Of a DNA stretch of 64,000 bases, positions 9,699-26,431 are shown piece after piece. The translations under genes and the position numbers were made by a program. This DNA is from Gyromitra esculenta (taxonomy: Eukaryota > Ascomycota > Pezizomycetes > Pezizales > Discinaceae): contig JBCAML010000009.1 in NCBI GenBank assembly GCA_038503075.1, positions 744,001-808,000 of the forward strand, in the 5' to 3' direction. Below the pieces are notes generated by a model that was given only the letters and a program-made list of their open reading frames with translations, did not search any database and was not told the DNA's origin. Position 1 is the first letter of the stretch; every line of letters begins with the position of its first letter.

Positions 9699-11190
9699 AT
9701 GTCTTCCGAAAAAAAGAGGAAACGGGATTCTGTTCCCAAGGACGCCTTACCAAATATCAAACTCGCCACAGCATCTCCTAGCGACTTCCCTCCCATCGTC
9801 GGTGCGTCCCACCCCCACCACCACCTGCAATCCCCCAAAACTAACCAATTTCATAGCAACATCCCACGGCATAACCCTCCCGCCCTCTCTGTCTCTTCAA
9901 CCCTATACCCGCATACCCGAAGCCCCAGCCGGCCAAAAGCCATCCAAGCGCGCCCGAAAACCCGAATACCTCCTCCACGGCGCAACCCCACGAATCGACT
10001 ACGAAGGCCGTGAATTCCCCGAAGACTCGGATTACCACCGCCACTACATCGGGATCTTTGACCCTGTCACAAACTCGGTCGAACTCCACGTTGCGCCCAA
10101 AATCCACTTCAACCGCACAATCAAAGCTCACGCTTCTCGCGATCTTGAAATCGACACCAAGGGAATCCTACTAAATGTGCCCCCCACATCCTCCCCCGTC
10201 TGTATAAGGAATTACTAATAATATTGATGATGTAGAATGCGGATTCCCGCGCAGCCCTCGGCCGCCAATTCGGTACCAAGAAAGCACAGAAAGCGCTCCT
10301 ATCTCGCGAAATGAACCGTATCGACATCAGCGACATGGACGGTGCCGTGACCACGTCCATAATCTCGCAGGTAGAAGAAAACACCAAATATATGCCAACA
10401 ACCGCACAGCTCGGAACCCAACTCGTGGACTCGCGGCCAATCCCGAAAGCGAATAAAGAAGCGACACGACCAGAGGACGTGTACGACGTCGACACCATCA
10501 TCGGGGCCGAGGAATGGGATGGGTTATGGGTGCGAGAGTGGGAGAAAGGTGAAGTGGGTACTGTCAAGAGTACTTATGTTGCTACTCGCGTCGCCAAGAT
10601 TGCGAAAGATCAGAGTACCAAGGGCAGGGTGAGGAGGTTGAAGATACTGCGCTATGTGGCGCATTTGATCGATTTTTATCTTTTCCAGATGCGTGGCCGG
10701 GGGAAGTTGCCAGCTATGGATAGAGCGAAGAAGGCGCTGGGGATTAATCAGGTGCTTGTTGAGGCATTTTATAATAGGTTTGGGGAGAAGACGGCCAGTG
10801 GGGAAGGGGGAGGTGATCGCTGGAGTGTTAGTCCTGGATTGGCGAATAAAGTGCTGTATTATCTGGCGGTACTGTGTTTGATGGCTGATAACTGGGAGGT
10901 GGATTTGTTTGAATTGAAGGCGGATCTGGGGCTGCAGACGAAGGAGTGAGTGTTTTTTTTTCTTTTTTTTCTTTGAGCCTTGGGTATCGAGGGATGGTGC
11001 TGACTTGGATAGGTTGACAATGGCGTTTAGAGAGGTTGGATGCTCGATTAGAGAGCTCACAAAGACGCAGTCTACGTCTATGAAGATGACAAAGGCGGAG
11101 GCAGCGCAGCATAAGAGGGCGATCCTAAAGATTCCCTTGGAGTTCCCGAATGCACCGAGGAGAAAAGCGGCACAGAGAGGGAGACAGTGA
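9699..11190 (+). CDS. RPA49: DNA-directed RNA polymerase I subunit A49
   Basis: Four exons: 9699-9801, 9857-10197, 10236-10945 and 11013-11190, 443 aa. The start MSSEKKRKRDSVPKDALPNI is typical of the family. The first part holds the A49 dimerisation module that pairs with A34.5 (YIGIFDPVTNSVELHVAP). The LGRQFGTKKAQKAL linker motif and then the tandem winged-helix region follow (RLKILRYVAHLIDFYLFQM and KVLYYLAVLCLMADNWEVDL). Family knowledge: A49 is a Pol I-specific nucleolar subunit with TFIIE/TFIIF-like roles in rRNA gene initiation and elongation. Intron 2 is uncertain. The phase-correct choice 10198-10235 is only 38 nt. An alternative with a better GTATAAG donor, 10202-10254, is also in frame but removes NADSRAA. 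Introns 1 and 3 are well supported. Confidence 0.9.
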
Positions 11191-11609
11191 ACGGTAGAAA
11201 GGTGATATTGTCTATAGCTACGCGTGGAATAAAACCGGTTTGATATCATTACGATTTGGGGTTATGCTTTACGGACGGTCACTAGCACATGGCAATGATC
11301 GAAATGGAGGTTTATGTCGTATTGATGGAAACAAAGCATCAAAAAGTCAAAACGCCGGTGTCTTGTGTGAAAGCGACAAACCCTTCTCGTTCCCGCTCAA
11401 TCCCAAGGATCTAACCAGCAAACCTTAAAATCTAGCAAAGTGAAAACCAGAACTACATGTAATACAAGCGAATCGTAAAAATTCATGAGAAATAAAGGGA
11501 AAAGTGCAAATAAGGGCTAGAAGTAAGAGTCGAGTATGAAGAAAGGTGTAGGAGTAAAAGCGAAAAAAAATAGTGAAGAAGTAAAAAAATAAAAATAAAA
11601 ACATTTCCA
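11191..11609. other. Convergent intergenic, RPA49 / SEC72
   Basis: A shared 3' region of 419 bp with no gene. TACATGTA lies at 11454-11461, between two genes that both end here. An A-rich stretch follows toward the SEC72 stop. Confidence 0.5.
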
Positions 11610-12218
11610 TTACTGCCTTTTGCTCAACGACTCCTGGACCTCCTTCAGCATATTACTCAGCTCCGGATCGGTCCCAAACTCCAACCCGTACTCCAGCCCA
11701 TCCCTCGCTTCCTCCCATCGGCCCATCTCCTTCAAACACTTGCACTTCCTCCAATGAGCCTTCTGGTTCCCCGCTTTCTTGAACTCGATGCTGCAATTGG
11801 CATCAGCCAGCCCCTCTGGCCAGTTATTGATACCGATGTGAGCCTGCGCACGGTTGCTATACAGCTGCTGCAGCTCGTCGCGTAGTATTGGGGCAGGCTC
11901 CCAGCCGGGACGGGTCAAGGCCATCTGGATGGCGTGGGTGTAGAGGTCGATTGCTTCGCGGTAGTTTTGCTTGCGGAAGGCGGCGTTACCGGTGTTGCGC
12001 ATTTTCTCGATCATGGCTGTGCGGTGCGGGTGTACGGGGACTGGGGGAGGGGGGACGCCATCGGTTATTGGAGGCAGTTTTAGGGAGCGGTGGAGGGTGT
12101 TGAGGGCTTCGAGTTCACGGATGAGGAGAGGGTCGGTGGAGGTTGTGGAGCAGTCTTTGGTGATGCTGTCGACGGTGATGGGGAGGAGGAGGAAGGTATC
12201 GCGGGACTGGGTGGCCAT
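11610..12218 (-). CDS. SEC72: ER translocation protein Sec72, TPR type
   Basis: Single exon, 202 aa. The Met at 12218 (MATQSRDTFLLLPITVDSIT) is chosen; the frame extends 42 codons further but with low-complexity sequence. A TPR block begins around residue 85: MRNTGNAAFRKQNYREAIDL then YTHAIQMAL, LQQLYSNRAQAHIGINNW and KAHWRKCKCLKEMGRWEEA. Family knowledge: Sec72 is a cytosolic subunit of the Sec62/63 complex and supports post-translational protein translocation into the endoplasmic reticulum; its TPR binds Hsp70 tails. Other TPR co-chaperones are possible, but the N-terminal LLLPITVDSITKDCS block before the TPR is characteristic of fungal Sec72. It shares a divergent promoter of about 300 bp with the Ess2-like gene. 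Confidence 0.8.
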   Translation of the reverse strand: MATQSRDTFLLLPITVDSITKDCSTTSTDPLLIRELEALNTLHRSLKLPPITDGVPPPPVPVHPHRTAMIEKMRNTGNAAFRKQNYREAIDLYTHAIQMALTRPGWEPAPILRDELQQLYSNRAQAHIGINNWPEGLADANCSIEFKKAGNQKAHWRKCKCLKEMGRWEEARDGLEYGLEFGTDPELSNMLKEVQESLSKRQ

Positions 12219-12515
12219 GGTGGAGTTGGGGGAGGTTTGTGGTGGAGTTGGGGATTTTGATATTGGGAGTTGAGGGAGAGTTGAGTGTTGGGGGACGGCC
12301 GGGAAGCTCTTCGTCGCTTCTGCGCTCTTCCGAGTTAAGGACACATTGTGCAGCAGTGTCTGTGGCGATGTGCTGTGGCGTGATGAGTAATGCGTGCCTC
12401 AGCCACGTCGACAAGGAATCTCGCGACTTGGGCCATTTCTCTGCACCACTTCACCTCGTCCACTTCCGCCTTCCACCACCACCGTACTGCAACACCTCCC
12501 ACCGCGGCTCTCACC
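12219..12515. promoter_or_regulatory. Divergent promoter, SEC72 / ESS2
   Basis: 297 bp lie between the two outward-facing start codons. The region is pyrimidine-rich on the Ess2 side. No specific site was recognised. Confidence 0.4.
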
Positions 12516-13915
12516 ATGTCGTCCGACTCCCAGGCTCTGGTCCGGAAGCCCGACATGGAGCTTATGCCTCCTCCTCCGCCGGTGAAACGGATCAAGCGTC
12601 CCCCGAAAGTGCTGGACGAAGATACCTACACTGATGCATTGGTACGGCTCCAGAGCTGCCATCCTATCGATCCTTAGTGCTAATATTTATCTAGTCTGAA
12701 ATTATCGCCCGTGATTTCTTCCCCGGCCTCCTCGAGACACAGCACCAGCAGGAATACCTCAACGCCCTCGACTCCCATGACCCCTCGTGGATTGCCGACG
12801 CCTCCCGGCGCCTCACTGAGGTCATGTCAACTCCGCGCTTCCGCCGGCGCGGCACCTCTTTCGCCGCCTCCACCCCCCTTTACCGCGATGTCTCTGCTAC
12901 CCCCGGTGCCACACCTCACAAGTCGAATCCCATGGCCCCCGCAGAGCCAGAGGAAGAGAATAAACCCACCTACGAGAAACACCTCAGTCTCGACGCTTTC
13001 CAGGCTAAATACACCTCCGAGGACAATGCCTCTTTCAACGACCTCCTTGACAAGCAAAATGAGAAGAAACGCAATGCCTATGCCTTCCTCTGGGCCAACA
13101 ACCGCATCCCCGGTTTCCGCGCCAAAGCCGAGCAAAAACGCATCGCCGAGAAAGCCGCGCAGGATGAAGCTACTGATGGGCCCCGTAAATCAATAATGTG
13201 GACCGACGACCGCAAGCCCGTCCCCAACACCTGGAAAGCCGAGCCCCGCAATACCCTTATGTTTGCGCCGGACGGCTCTCCGCCCCCGGAACCACCCAAA
13301 CCGGGTGACAAAGACCTCCCGCCAAAATCTGTAGTCTATGGCAACACGCGCATGCCACCACCGCCTCTGCCTCCGCCCCCACCATCTCCCTCATTCTCCA
13401 CCGTCCGCGCCGCAATCTCTGGTAACCCCCGTCGCCTCGCCTCGGAATCCGGCGCCGGCGCCGAAACTCCACGTGTGAACGGCTACTCGTTCGTGTCCGA
13501 CGCACCTTCCCCATCACCTTCCGATCTCGGCGCTCCACCACTAACATGGGGTTCCATCGCTGCTATATCGGATATGAGCACCCCCACGCCGTTTAAGCTC
13601 GCTCCCACCCCGCGCCGTGAGTTGCTGCACCATCGAATGGTCGATCGTGTCGCCAAGAATAAGCGGGTCCCGGGCCCATTGTCGAGAGCTGCGACACCGA
13701 AGATGACGCCGCTGGGAGGTGCCGGGAAGGGGAGGGAGATTCCGAGGTTTGCAAGTACACCAGTGTCGTTGACCCCAGCGGGACAGAGACTGTGGAGTAG
13801 TTTGGCAGGACAGGGAGCAGGAGGGTTTGGTGGGAAGACGGCAGAGGAAAGTGGAGGAAGGATGAGGTGGATGCCAACGCCGCGAGCGGGGAGGACACCG
13901 GGAGGGAAGAAGTAG
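12516..13915 (+). CDS. Ess2/DGCR14-family nuclear splicing-associated protein
   Basis: Two exons: 12516-12641 and 12695-13915, 448 aa. The 53-nt intron has a GTGCTAATAT branch region. The N-terminus gives KRIKRPPKVLDEDTYTDAL joined to SEIIARDFFPGLLETQHQQE, the diagnostic family opening. YEKHLSLDAFQAKYTSEDNA and the FNDLLDKQNEKKRNAYAFLW block follow, then late PTPFKLAPTPRRELLHHRMV and TPAGQRLWSSL. These are hallmark motifs of DGCR14/ESS-2 (Bis1 in fission yeast). Family knowledge: a nuclear protein of late spliceosomes (C complex). The middle of the protein is proline-rich and predicted disordered. It is head-to-head with SEC72 and ends before the repeat-bearing gene-poor region. Confidence 0.88.
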
Positions 13916-16900
13916 TGTATGTTTTTATGGGTTTCTTAAGGGTTTGGAGTTTGGTGTAGAGGTTGGACGGATTTGTTTCTTCAAGGGTTCTTTCTTTCTT
14001 ATTAAACTGCGAGTGAGGGGTTATGATTGTAGAGTTAAAAGTAGTTTCTAGGTTGCTGTAGATCATTCTATCAGCTAGTTTTAATATTTCTACCTTCTGC
14101 TTTGGCTTCTATGCATTTTTCAAGCGTGGGGTTGCATATGGTTAGCGGTTGGTCGTTAGCGGCCGTTGGTGGTGGATAGAATAGAATGCCCACCTCGCTG
14201 CTATATTCCAACGTCCAACACCTCCCCCTCCCACTCTCCATACTTCCCATATTTCACCACCAATCTACATCAACATATCTTTTTATTCAATACCAACAAC
14301 GGTTCTTTCATCCCACCATTCAAATATATTCATCAATCCAGCGAAGAAAACAGAATATTAGTATTCTCCAGACTTCAATGGACCCCACTCGCTTTATGCT
14401 GAGTATACAGCACAGTTATCCAATGAATTCTAACCTTATACATTCAAAACCACACTGACTAACAAGTTTTGTCTAGTTTAAATGTCAATTCACAAGCGTT
14501 CCACACCCTATATAACATGCACCATTCAAGGTCGCAATCACGGACAAGTTTTACGCAATACAATCCGGGTTGAAATTGGAGGACATAGGTATCAAACCTG
14601 GAGGATGGGCGGACGTTCAGCTAACTATGTAGTACTCGCGTCTGGCTCGAGTTATTTAGACAAAAGGAGTATCGTTGTCTACCGTTTAATACACTACTCC
14701 CCATTCAAGGTCGCAATCACGGACAAGTTTTACACAATCTGAGTTGAAATTGGAGGACATAGGTATCTAATCTGGAGGATAGGGTGAGGCATTTAGCTAA
14801 CTAGTGCTCGCGTCTAGTTCGAGTTATTTAAACAAAAATGAGTATCGTTGTTTACCACCTGATATACTACGCGCTATTCAAGGTCGCAATCACGGACAAA
14901 TTTTAATCCAATCCGATTTGTAGCTGGAGGACACGAGTATCTAATTCGGAGGATAGATGGAGAAATTAGCTAACTATTCTTGAAACTAGGTAGGTTATTT
15001 AACACAAAAAGTATCGCTGTTTTGGGCCAACTCTACTTCCAGGGGAGATCGAGTTGTGATGTGACCTATTTGGGTTGAATGGTTTTAGCTTTAGTTTTTA
15101 GTTTTATTCTCCTCCTCTCCCTCCTCCTCCTCCTTCTCTAATAGATGCCGTTGGACTGGCTGACTAATTTTGTTTAGGATCTTCTTCTTTGCCCCGTTTA
15201 GTATTGGGTTCGACGCTTCTCCGACTGGATTAGATATCGTTGGCGTCGACATTGAGAGGTTGTAACACAGGCATCTATCCAGATTGGATAATATTTTATC
15301 TGTCGCGTTTTTGTTTCGTGAAGATATTCCTTTCCTTTCCACATTTGTTCATTGCTAATACATCAACTTGCGAGTATATTTAGATGTGAGTTGCTTTCTA
15401 GACCGAGCGCCATTTATTGGCGGCTTTTTTGGAGACCTACACCCCCAACTAGCACCTGTCCTCCGACGATCCTGAGTGTGGGCGTGTTCAAAGGTGTCTG
15501 GTAAGGATTCTCCTACGGGTAAGCAAAATTCTTATCTTTTTGAGCATATTCACTGTCCGCTCTTGACGCCTACGAGGAGAATCTGCTGTATTGAACAGGG
15601 GTTTCTTATCCAAGAAGTATGATCTGCGATATAAAGAGGTATCTGAAGGTATTAACTACGATTTTATCTTTTGGCATCGATTTTTTTATCACTCGATGAT
15701 AACACGTATTTCGGCAAATGCCACTCGAGGACCGTATACTATCCGGAAGAATGACTTCTGGTGGTTTGGATATACATCGTTTAAAATTCTTGACGATTCT
15801 CCGTAAGGTTGAGTTACTGATGGCTAGTACGCTTTAGCTGCGGGTTGATTTGCTATCTTTAGTTCCTGGACGATGAAACGAGACTCATCGAAGGCTGTAA
15901 CATCAATGTCTGCCTCAGCAGAAATTACTCAGAGTTTACTAACGTTGGCGACACCAACGTGTTAAAACGTTCCATGGTCATTTCACAGAATCATTAAGCA
16001 AGAAAGTACGTGCCTTAATGCTTCTACCCCACCCCCAAAAAACCGCTGTTGTTTCTATTAGGAGTCTGTGCTAATCAAAGGTAGGTGGTTTGGATGTTAT
16101 GTAGGCAATAGAACGCTTAGAGACTACATTTAGTACTTTAACAACTACAACACAATAAAAAATGAGAAGACTAAGCAATTTAACGACATATCTAGATCTT
16201 AAGTTAATCTCGTCGTCAATTTCCGTCGACTCTGATATGGTATTTAAACAAAAGAGTGGTAAAAATACAACGAATTACCTGATATTAAGCAGGATTCAAA
16301 AATACCCTTATTTATAGGCTTGGAATGAATTTATTAAAGATATTTATTCTATACGAGATCACCGGTAGGCTACTTCCTCGTTAGTGTTCTAGAAAGACTA
16401 ACATGTATTGTTTAAGGCATTGAAAGTTGACGTGTTCCTGCCTACGGCCACTCAAACCAGGCTCTACTACTTCAATATCGCATGAATCGGCAAATCTATT
16501 CATTTACGATCCAGCATCAGTCACTATCGTGACCCACTACTTTCACGAACAGAAAATAATGTTGAGGGTGGTATTAGCGACCCCTCGAACGATTCCATAA
16601 CCAGCGAAGCATGACAACCGTAGACGACTAGCACTTACCATACGTGTTTTACGAAAACGAGGCATTTCCCTGGCTAGAATTTAGATATAAGGGGGACAGA
16701 AAGCGGGACATATGTCAAGATGTTTAGTCTACTATTCAAATGAAGTAGTGATGGTACTACGAGCGAAAAGATTTAAGGGTGCAGAGGGACTCCTTAGTAT
16801 TGGGTTACGGAGAATGCGGTTGCAGTGGCTTGAAGTTTTAATTCAAGAAGTGGCTACTTTATTTTGATCTGTTTGTGAGAGTAGCTGCGGGGGATGGGGA

Positions 16901-17659
16901 GTGGCCGTTGGACGTGTGTTTGCATTTCGATGTATTGAAGGGCTTCGTAGCTTCAAGGGCTGCATATATATCGAATGAACAGAGAACTCATTTAAAATGT
17001 CGTAAAACCGCGAAGTTTCACTTTTCATCCCGAGATAGTCCTACGAGCTGACTTCATTGTTTGCCAATGACAAATTTGAAGTTTCTTCTCAAACATCTTC
17101 CTAATTAGAATAAAGTATGACCTTGCAAAAAAAGCACAACATGTTCTATCTCGATCTCAAGCTTAGCGTAGAAGAAGTTCTCTCTGAGAACTATTGGCTT
17201 TTATACAGATAAAATTTCTGCAAGTTATTTTTCTTCGCATAATTTCAGGCGAGAGTTAAAGGCGAGTGACATTGTGCTAAAAAAAAATTGATAACTAGAT
17301 ATTATCATTGTAAGCTGATTTAAGAAGTGAGGGAATATTAGATTTTATCGGAGGACGAAGATAACTACTTTGAGGATGGGTATTTGTATTCCTATAGACA
17401 AAAAAAAAACTGAGAAGAGAATTTGCAGTTGAGGCCAAACAAAAAAAAAAGGCCTCTTGAACCAATACCAGTATAACCTCCCAAGAAACAATCATCCCAG
17501 AAACTAGATAACAAATACCGCCCAACAAAGGAAATATGCATGTAGACGCCAAACCCTAGTCCTACTCCCCGGACTATCTTACAATTTCAATCAAAACTAA
17601 ATAATTCTGACGACTCGAATCCAACAGAACCGAAAAGGAAGTGAAAACCCCAGCAGCAT
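13916..17659. other. Gene-poor region, 3.7 kb
   Basis: No confident gene. It holds the tandem repeat at about 14490-15025, a K/E-rich 83-codon frame on the minus strand at 15091-15342, and many interrupted frames between 15.3 and 16.0 kb that may be a decayed element. I could not recognise a transposase, integrase or reverse transcriptase motif. Base composition is AT-rich compared with flanking genes. Confidence 0.5.
14490..15025. repeat. Tandem repeat, about 3 units of 173-179 bp
   Basis: The anchor attcaaggtcgcaatcacgg begins at 14524, 14703 and 14876, giving periods of 179 and 173 bp. After each anchor the text continues alike: acaagtttta, gaaattggagga, catag/cacgag, gtatc, ggaggatgg/atag, agctaacta, ctcgag, ttattta, aaa, agtatcgttg. 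The copies differ by scattered substitutions and small indels, so the array is old or under mutation. It is not coding in any consistent frame. Confidence 0.85.
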
Positions 17660-22877
<5,218 letters not shown>

Positions 22878-23601
22878 GCTGTGTAGTTCGCGATAAGGGT
22901 TCCGGGCTCTATCTAAGGTTCTGCTCTTCTTCTTCTCCTATGTTCGTTTTGCTCGGACGGGGATCTTGCGAAAGGTTGAAAAGAGAAGCAAAGCAATTTT
23001 GATATCACAACAGCTTCAAAGCCGAGGCTTTAGAAGCAGCGAGAAGCCATGGACGTGATTGAATAAAGGGGATGTACTTTGGTATTGGATAGAATGTTGG
23101 AGATTTACAAAGCGTTGGCAGGCAGCCAGGCGAGTTGTTACGGGAGAGCTGTTGGAAACAGCCAGAGCCCAAACACCAACCAAGCCCAGCGGGGCTAGCC
23201 GTTGGGACATGCCACTGGCGCGTGGGCCCCGCCCTGCAGCTCCGAGTGCTTGCCCAAAGGGTGCATCAGCTGACTATGCATACTGGTGGGTATATGTAAT
23301 CCTGTTGCCTTTCGGGTCGCGTTGTTGTGGTAACGGTTTCGCGTAAACAAAATGAGATGAGCTTAAACGTTCCCGTCCGCCGGGTTTTTCTTTGTTCCTT
23401 CTTTTTTGTTTCTCCCGTCGTCAACATCAACAACGCAGCAGCAGCAGCGGGCAGTACAGCATCTGCATCCACGTCACATCGACCGTAGCACTAACGATTC
23501 CAGCTTTCCATCCCTAGTAACACCCACCCCCTCACCTCCCCGACCTACAGCAGCAGTTTCTATTACCCCCCTTTTCTGGCTGCGTCTGGAACTTACACAG
23601 C
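22878..23601. promoter_or_regulatory. Divergent promoter, GCN2 / Cut12-like
   Basis: 724 bp between the two start codons. The part near the Cut12-like gene is rich in CAG/CAA and CCA tracts and probably is its 5' leader. No recognised factor site or conserved upstream ORF. Confidence 0.4.
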
Positions 23602-26431
23602 ATGTTAAGTTGGCTCAAAGGTGGTCCGTCGACTACCTATGCCCCGGAAGATACGATGGTTCCATCCGCTAGCAATAACAATCAGGCTCGATATGGGAAC
23701 ATAAACACTATCCCACAGGACAAAGATGTCTTTACAGACACATCGTCCGAGGAAGGTGATTAATTCTGCTGTTACCATGGTTTTCGAGCAATCATGAAAT
23801 TCTGACCACCGAATAGATGTCTCAAGTGATGATGTTCAACCACCACAGACACCTGCTCCTATGTTCGCCCTGAAGGCAATCCGGACTGTAGTATGGGGAA
23901 CACCTGCTCCGCCAAAGCCCCGAGAACGTCCAATTCGGAGGAAAAAGAGATCTCCAAAATCCAAAAGGGCTGCAGCAGCGATGAAAGAGGCGATGAAAAA
24001 AGATGAAAACCTCCTCGTGAACGATACCACCGAGAAACGTGTTGAACAGCCACTCATCACCCGAGCTTCGAGGCCCAACCCTAAAGCACTGGATCCGATT
24101 CCGTTCAAAATCAGCTCGAAGCCGAACCTCTTTGAAGCGTCGTCGTCATCATCATCCACTAAGCTCCCACCTGCTCTTGAGGTGGCCACTCCCAACAGGC
24201 CCTCATCGCCAACAAAAGGCATTTTGATGACTCCAGGTGCTGGGCTGAACCGGAAAAAAGCGGTAACATTCGATCCTGCGATTGGCGAAACCACACCTCC
24301 ACCCCGCAACAGCCACCTCAGATCTGGCCTGCCGCATGAGTTTCCCGGGAAGTTCCCAAGTCCATGGACTCCCAGAACGGGAACTCCGCAGCACAAACGT
24401 TCCATTTCTGTCCCTGGCCCTTCGAGTCCATCACGTACCTTAACTTTCGAAGATGGGCCATTGAATCTGGATAAGGGCAAGAGGCCTGAGCGATCTACTG
24501 CTTCAAACCCAACGGGTTACTACGAAGTCGGTGAGGATAGTCGTATCACCGACTATTTAGAAGACTCCGATGACGAAAAGGCTGTCCAGCAATTGCAGAG
24601 AGAGGTCTCAGTTCACGAGGGGACGGACTTCACTATCGATATGGAAGCTCCACGATCTTCTTCAGGGAAATTCTGGAAGGAGCGCACCCAAAAGGTCGAG
24701 GATGCAGCACTAGAGAAGGTAGAGCGACTTCGGAACCGTTTTAGGGTTGCTTCAGAATACGCCAAGAAGAAGGACGAGTTATGTGTCGATCTCGCTGAAA
24801 GAATGCGAGAAGTCATAGAGAAGAACAAGAGACTAAAAGCGGAGCTAAAACGACTGAATCAACAATCTGAGAATGTGACAGGGAATTTTGCCTCCATCAG
24901 AGCTACTTCTTCCAGGGCCACTGGCCATGGTAGCTATGTGCTTGAGGAAGCTCTATGTGCTATCGAGGAGAGAGATGTGCAGATCGCTATCCATGTGGCC
25001 GAAAAAGCGCGGATGGAGAATGCCCTCAAAGATCATAAGCAAAGGGTGGAGACATATGAGGAACTACTAAATACTCGGGAAAATAAGATCACGGAACTTT
25101 CAATGAGTATGTACAACGGAGAAAACGATGAGGATTTAGAAGAAGTTGTGGTCGACCTCAAGAAAAAGCTGCGAACTGCAAAACAAGATACCAAAGAACT
25201 AGGCTTAGTAAAAATAGAGGCAAGGGGCTTGAGAGAAAGAGTTGGAAGTTTAGAACAAAGATTTACGAATGCCACAGCTGAAAAGGAGAGGATGGAGCGA
25301 GAGCTGGAACGATTGAGGGCAGGAGATGACGAAGCGAACCAAAGCACTTTGAGACGCCCTAACACAGAAAGTCGCCTCAAGCAACAGATTGAAGCTTTGG
25401 AGAAAGCAAAGAGGGAATTGAGGATGGAGATCAGAGAAAAAACTTTAAACGAAGCAAAGGAGCGGAGGGAGCTGGAGAGGAAATCGAGGAGTGAATTGGC
25501 GGATATGAAGGGAAAGGTTGCGTCAGCAGAGTGGGATAAGGAGAAACTTGAGCGCGAAATCAAAGATCTGAAGGAGTATGCCACCAGGTTAGAGAGGGAG
25601 CTGGAAGCAACAAAGAATGGCAATGATGAACTCAAGAAAAAGCTCACGGATCAAACCCCCGCTGGGAGTGAAATTGCTAGAGAATGGCAAACAAAGCAGA
25701 GGACAACTCTTCAAGAGCTAAGAAAAGTAAAGGAAGAGACTTCGACACTACGAGTGGAGAAAGGAGACGTCGAAGAGCAATTGAGATCTGCGAAGCAAGA
25801 TATCGAGAAACTAAAGGTTCAGCTGGATTCACTATCAAGACCATTCGTAAAGCCTATTTCTGCGGCTCCAGAAACCAAAGAGCTCGAAAGCGCAAGCGAC
25901 GACAGCGCCGTCGACCGCAGTTTCGACCGCTGGACCAAAGTAGCTGCAATCTCTGCTGCAGAAGCTTCTTCGTCCATGCCCAGAACTAGAAGTCCCGTCG
26001 CTAGGCCGGCGGCATCAGCTTTCACCTTCACCGACTCTCCTCCTGTCCCAGCACTCGCGAATCGACAGGAACGACTGCTCTCTAGCGAAACCGCCCAAAA
26101 AGATGGCTCTGATATCCTTCCAGCACCACCAGATCTCTCTACCTTCATGCAAACTCCCAAGGCGACAGATAAGCAAGAGGGTAATTCATTCTACCAGCAA
26201 CGTCGCCAGCGAGAGAGTCCAAGGGCAAAAATAGTTAATTTGGCAATCACACCGCCAGCAGCTTCACCTGCTGTTGGACGGAAGGTATCTGGTGTGGGTA
26301 AGGTTGTTCCAAGGCGAGCTGCGAGCGGTGGTATTAGCAAGCTGAATATGGACCCTATGCGGAAAGCGGCAACGGAGAAGAGATTGGCTGAGAGAAAGAA
26401 GGCTAGGCTGGCTTCAATGGGAGATGCATGA
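23602..26431 (+). CDS. Spindle pole body protein, Cut12-like coiled coil
   Basis: Two exons: 23602-23755 and 23817-26431, 922 aa. The intron has GTGATT, a TTCTGAC branch and a TAG acceptor. The protein opens MLSWLKGGPSTTYAPEDT and soon has FALKAIRTVVWGTPAPPKP, the conserved fungal Cut12-type opening. A disordered S/P-rich part follows (about 100-290), then a long coiled coil (about 310-700) with WKERTQKVEDAALEKVERLR and a run of E/K/R heptads. The C-terminus is basic (ATEKRLAERKKARLASMG). Family knowledge: fission yeast Cut12 sits at the spindle pole body and promotes bipolar spindle formation with Plo1. The N-terminal motifs drive the call; the coiled coil itself is not specific. Confidence 0.75.
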
